Below, one piece after another: positions 6,938-9,258 of a stretch of 9,258 nucleotides of DNA; position 1 is the first letter of the stretch; each line of letters begins with the position of its first letter. The stretch comes from Candidatus Muproteobacteria bacterium (lineage in GTDB: Bacteria; Pseudomonadota; Gammaproteobacteria; Acidiferrobacterales; Sulfurifustaceae): NCBI GenBank assembly GCA_023266455.1, contig JAHFQD010000051.1, forward strand, positions 1 through 9,258, read 5' to 3'. The position numbers and the translations under genes were made by a program. The notes under the pieces were generated by a model. It was given only the letters and a program-made list of their open reading frames with translations, searched no databases and was not told the DNA's origin.

Positions 6938-8032
6938 CTATTTCAGTTGTTCTTGCAACAGACTCAAGATGCGCTCGCCGGTTTTCGTCTTGTCCGGTAC
7001 GCCATCTTTGTCTTTCACGTCGATGCGGGTTCCCGCCGACGTGCTTTGCAAGAAAATCTGATATTGATCGATGTCCTTCTTTTCCTTGGCGCCGAACAAA
7101 CGCGCCCAGAATCCCGGTTTGGGATCGGGCCGATCGGGATCAATATAACGCACGTAATAAACGCCCTTGGAACGGTCGCGATCTTCGATAGTGAATCCAA
7201 GTCGATCAAGCGACAAACCCAAACGGCGCCAGGCGCGATCGGGCGCATCGTCGACACTCAAAAAGATTTCCTCGCCTTGATGCGCGAGCTGCGCGCGCTC
7301 CGGTGGCGCGGTGGGCGTCTGCGCGACGATGGCGGTGGCTTGCTCGTCGGTCTTGCCCAACTGAACCATGATCATGCGCAGCATCTCCGCTTCGACGTCA
7401 GTATCCGGCGGCCGCGGCTGCCAACGTGTATTGCCTTCTTCGCCAGTGCCAACGCTTTTCTGAACGTAGATTTCTTCCATGCCGCGATGGGCCACGTACA
7501 CCTCGGTAGTGCCCGGTTGCAGACCGCGATCGAGACGGAGCAAGAATTTGTCGCGCGTGCCGGTGGAATAAAACATTCCCAGCATACGCACCAACGGTGA
7601 TTGGCTAGCAGTCACTTTGGCGTGGTTCTCCGACCATTCAGTTTCGATGACGCCGACGGCGGCGTTTTCACGCGCAATGATCAGCCCCATGTCCAACACG
7701 AACTTATGCACTTGCGGCCAAAGTTCCTCGGGGGAACGCTTCACTACCAGCCAGCGCGCTTGGCCGTCGCGCGCGATGCGCATGTCCGGGGCGTCGATCA
7801 ACACGGTGCCCGGCGTGGCGCCGGGATTTTTCTTGTCGATAAATTCGGAATACGTCGCGGTCGAATTCGCGCCGCCATTTTCCGGAATCACGCTGAGATC
7901 GGGCGGGATATCCAACGGCGGCACAGTGCGCGCATTGCGGTAATCGATCTTGCGTTTGTCGTCGAGCGTCTGGCAGGCGATTAGCCCCGCGCAAACGAGA
8001 CCGCAAATAAAAAATCTTATAATGAATTTCAT
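6938..8032 (-). CDS. bamC: BamC (NlpB) outer-membrane assembly lipoprotein
   Basis: Lipoprotein subunit of the BAM complex, which inserts beta-barrel proteins into the outer membrane. The N-terminus is a lipoprotein signal with the lipobox Leu-Ile-Ala-Cys, Cys20 being the lipidated residue; Gln21 rather than Asp at +2 predicts outer-membrane sorting. A Pro-rich flexible stretch follows (about 25-80; Pro-Pro-Leu-Asp-Ile-Pro-Pro-Asp-Leu), the kind of segment that in E. coli BamC binds BamD. Two helix-grip domains come next: about 90-235, with Leu-Trp-Pro-Gln-Val, Gly-Val-Ile-Glu-Thr-Glu-Trp, and about 250-364, with Ala-Trp-Arg-Arg-Leu and Gly-Val-Tyr-Tyr-Val-Arg-Tyr. Length 364 against about 344 in E. 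coli. A strong Shine-Dalgarno GGAGG lies 8 nt before the ATG. It follows dapA by 16 bp, the same order as in enterobacteria. Confidence 0.93.
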   Translation of the reverse strand: MKFIIRFFICGLVCAGLIACQTLDDKRKIDYRNARTVPPLDIPPDLSVIPENGGANSTATYSEFIDKKNPGATPGTVLIDAPDMRIARDGQARWLVVKRSPEELWPQVHKFVLDMGLIIARENAAVGVIETEWSENHAKVTASQSPLVRMLGMFYSTGTRDKFLLRLDRGLQPGTTEVYVAHRGMEEIYVQKSVGTGEEGNTRWQPRPPDTDVEAEMLRMIMVQLGKTDEQATAIVAQTPTAPPERAQLAHQGEEIFLSVDDAPDRAWRRLGLSLDRLGFTIEDRDRSKGVYYVRYIDPDRPDPKPGFWARLFGAKEKKDIDQYQIFLQSTSAGTRIDVKDKDGVPDKTKTGERILSLLQEQLK

Positions 8033-8048
8033 TTTCTCTCCCTCCGGC

Positions 8049-8927
8049 TCAGGACAACGCGCCGGCGGTGCGCAATGCCTGGCGCACGGTATCGTGATAG
8101 GCGGACGCCAACGACGTCAGCGGCAACCGAATGCCGGCTTTGATCATGCCCATCTCTTGTAGCGCCCACTTCACTGGAATTGGATTGGATTCGACGAATA
8201 GATTCTTGTGCAACGGCAGCAAGCGCTCGTTGATCTTACGCGCTTCGCTCTCTTTGCCGGCGCGCGCGGCCGCGCACATGTCGTGCATCAATTTGGGCGC
8301 GACGTTGGCGGTCACCGAAATGTCGCCCTTGGCGCCGAGCAAAATTAAATCGAGCGCGGTGGCATCGTCGCCGGAATATACATCGATGCGCTCTTGGCAG
8401 CGGCGCAGCACCTCGCGTCCGCGATCGAGATTGCCCGTGGCTTCTTTGATGCCGACGATATTCGGAATATGCGACAAACGCTCGACCGTTTCCGGCAACA
8501 AATCGCAGCCCGTGCGGCCGGGAACGTTATACAGAATCTGCGCGATCGGCACGGCCTCGGCGATCGCTTTGAAATGTTGATACAAGCCCTCTTGCACCGG
8601 CTTGTTGTAATACGGCGTAACCAATAAACACGCATCGGCGCCCGCTTCTTCGGCCGCGCGCGTGAGCTCGATCGCCTCGCGTGTGGAATTGGCGCCGGTG
8701 CCGGCGATAACCGGCATACGCTCGCGGGCGTATTCCACGATCAGGCGAATCGCCTCGACGTGTTCGTCCATATCCAACGTGGCGGATTCGCCGGTGGTGC
8801 CGACGGCGACGATCGCGTCGGTGCCGTTCTCGGCATGCCAGTCGACGAGCCGACGCAACGCCGCCCGATCGAGCGCGCCGTTGTCTTCCATCGGCGTGAC
8901 GAGCGCCACCATGCTGCCGTGAAACAT
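8049..8927 (-). CDS. dapA: 4-hydroxy-tetrahydrodipicolinate synthase
   Basis: Cytoplasmic first committed enzyme of the diaminopimelate/lysine branch: condenses pyruvate with aspartate semialdehyde to give HTPA. A TIM barrel of 292 residues, exactly the E. coli length. From the chosen Met, every active-site residue matches the E. coli numbering: Thr44 and Thr45 (Val-Gly-Thr-Thr-Gly-Glu-Ser), Tyr107 (Thr-Pro-Tyr-Tyr-Asn), Tyr133 (Leu-Tyr-Asn-Val-Pro), Arg138 and the Schiff-base Lys161 (Gly-Ile-Lys-Glu-Ala-Thr). A start at 8993 would add 22 residues with no family counterpart and is rejected, although the ATG at 8927 has no strong Shine-Dalgarno sequence. First gene of a dapA-bamC operon; the 132-bp upstream gap must hold its promoter, but only weak -35/-10 candidates are seen (for example TTGAAT, 16 bp, TATGGC). 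Confidence 0.97.
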   Translation of the reverse strand: MFHGSMVALVTPMEDNGALDRAALRRLVDWHAENGTDAIVAVGTTGESATLDMDEHVEAIRLIVEYARERMPVIAGTGANSTREAIELTRAAEEAGADACLLVTPYYNKPVQEGLYQHFKAIAEAVPIAQILYNVPGRTGCDLLPETVERLSHIPNIVGIKEATGNLDRGREVLRRCQERIDVYSGDDATALDLILLGAKGDISVTANVAPKLMHDMCAAARAGKESEARKINERLLPLHKNLFVESNPIPVKWALQEMGMIKAGIRLPLTSLASAYHDTVRQALRTAGALS

Positions 8928-9059
8928 AAGTCGTTGGGAAAAACCGCAAAATAGGGAACGCGCATGGTACTTGGGACCTGCCGGGGCTGACAAGGTGCCA
9001 TAGCTTTAAATCGAGCGAATTCAACGATTTCGCCCGTTGCAATCGCCAGCGCGGAATCG

Positions 9060-9258
9060 CTACGGCGCGACGGTCCAGCCGACGAGTTTCATCACCACCG
9101 GCCGCACCAGCATTACGCAACCGAAAGCGATGGGCATGGCGACCACGTACGCCTTCAACGCGCGGGCGACGAAACCGTCGGTCAAGCCGGTGTTCAGGTA
9201 GGTAATGGCGAAACACATCAGGAACGCCATCAACCCGGACATATAAAACGCGAACGCA
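9060..9258 (-). CDS. DUF2798-like small membrane protein (5'-truncated)
   Basis: Two hydrophobic segments are separated by a loop with Asn-Thr-Gly-Leu-Thr-Asp-Gly-Phe, followed by Ala-Arg-Ala-Leu-Lys-Ala-Tyr and Met-Pro-Ile-Ala-Phe, which is the pattern of the short two-helix DUF2798 family. An ATG exists at 9242, but the frame stays open to the window edge with hydrophobic codons (Ala-Phe-Ala-Phe-Tyr), so the true start probably lies outside and the first helix is longer than seen. It ends with TAG. Function is unknown for the family. It is on the same strand as dapA, with a 132-bp gap, and is probably a separate transcription unit. Confidence 0.7.
   Translation of the reverse strand, partial: AFAFYMSGLMAFLMCFAITYLNTGLTDGFVARALKAYVVAMPIAFGCVMLVRPVVMKLVGWTVAP

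Noticed and set aside
8928..8993. Longer dapA start adding 22 residues
   Set aside because: The extension has no counterpart in the family, while the ATG at 8927 gives exactly the E. coli length and residue numbering.
8527..9216. A 229-codon minus-strand frame over dapA and the next gap
   Set aside because: It overlaps dapA in another frame, is extremely Arg-rich and has no family resemblance.

Overview
The window looks like part of a gammaproteobacterial chromosome. The evidence is a dapA-bamC pair (diaminopimelate synthesis plus an outer-membrane assembly lipoprotein), a large single-chain PurL of the proteobacterial type, a lipoprotein signal, and a small CsrA relative built like Pseudomonas RsmN/RsmF. 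No genus can be named from the sequence alone. Nearly everything lies on the minus strand; only the first gene, cut by the left edge, is on the plus strand.

Layout from left to right. (1) 2-541, plus: the C-terminal VWA part of a DUF2201/COG3864 protein. It converges with (2) 549-1196, minus: a secreted SLT-type lytic transglycosylase. (3) 1197-1417: non-coding, with two sets of nested inverted repeats. (4) 1418-2368, minus: a compact cassette read as XRE-type HTH regulator, then RsmN-like CsrA protein (its start is 2 bp past the regulator's stop), then a small four-helix membrane protein broken by one in-frame TAG. (5) 2369-2607: control region holding a palindrome flanked by direct repeats, a good sigma70-like promoter and a hairpin terminator. 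(6) 2608-6844, minus: purL followed without a gap by a small HTH_17/excisionase-like DNA-binding protein. (7) 6938-8927, minus: dapA then bamC, 16 bp apart. (8) 9060-9258, minus: a DUF2798-like membrane protein cut by the right edge.

The dapA, bamC and purL genes are housekeeping: lysine and cell-wall precursor synthesis, beta-barrel protein insertion and purine synthesis. The accessory and most interesting part is about 1.2-2.6 kb. It is visibly more A/T-rich than its surroundings (24 of 60 G+C in 2041-2100 against 41 of 60 in 5461-5520). It carries an apparently self-contained regulatory module joining a DNA-binding regulator to an RNA-binding regulator, with a candidate operator in front. 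An XRE repressor beside a CsrA paralogue recalls the lvr region of Legionella integrative elements, but no integrase, att site or transfer gene is visible here.
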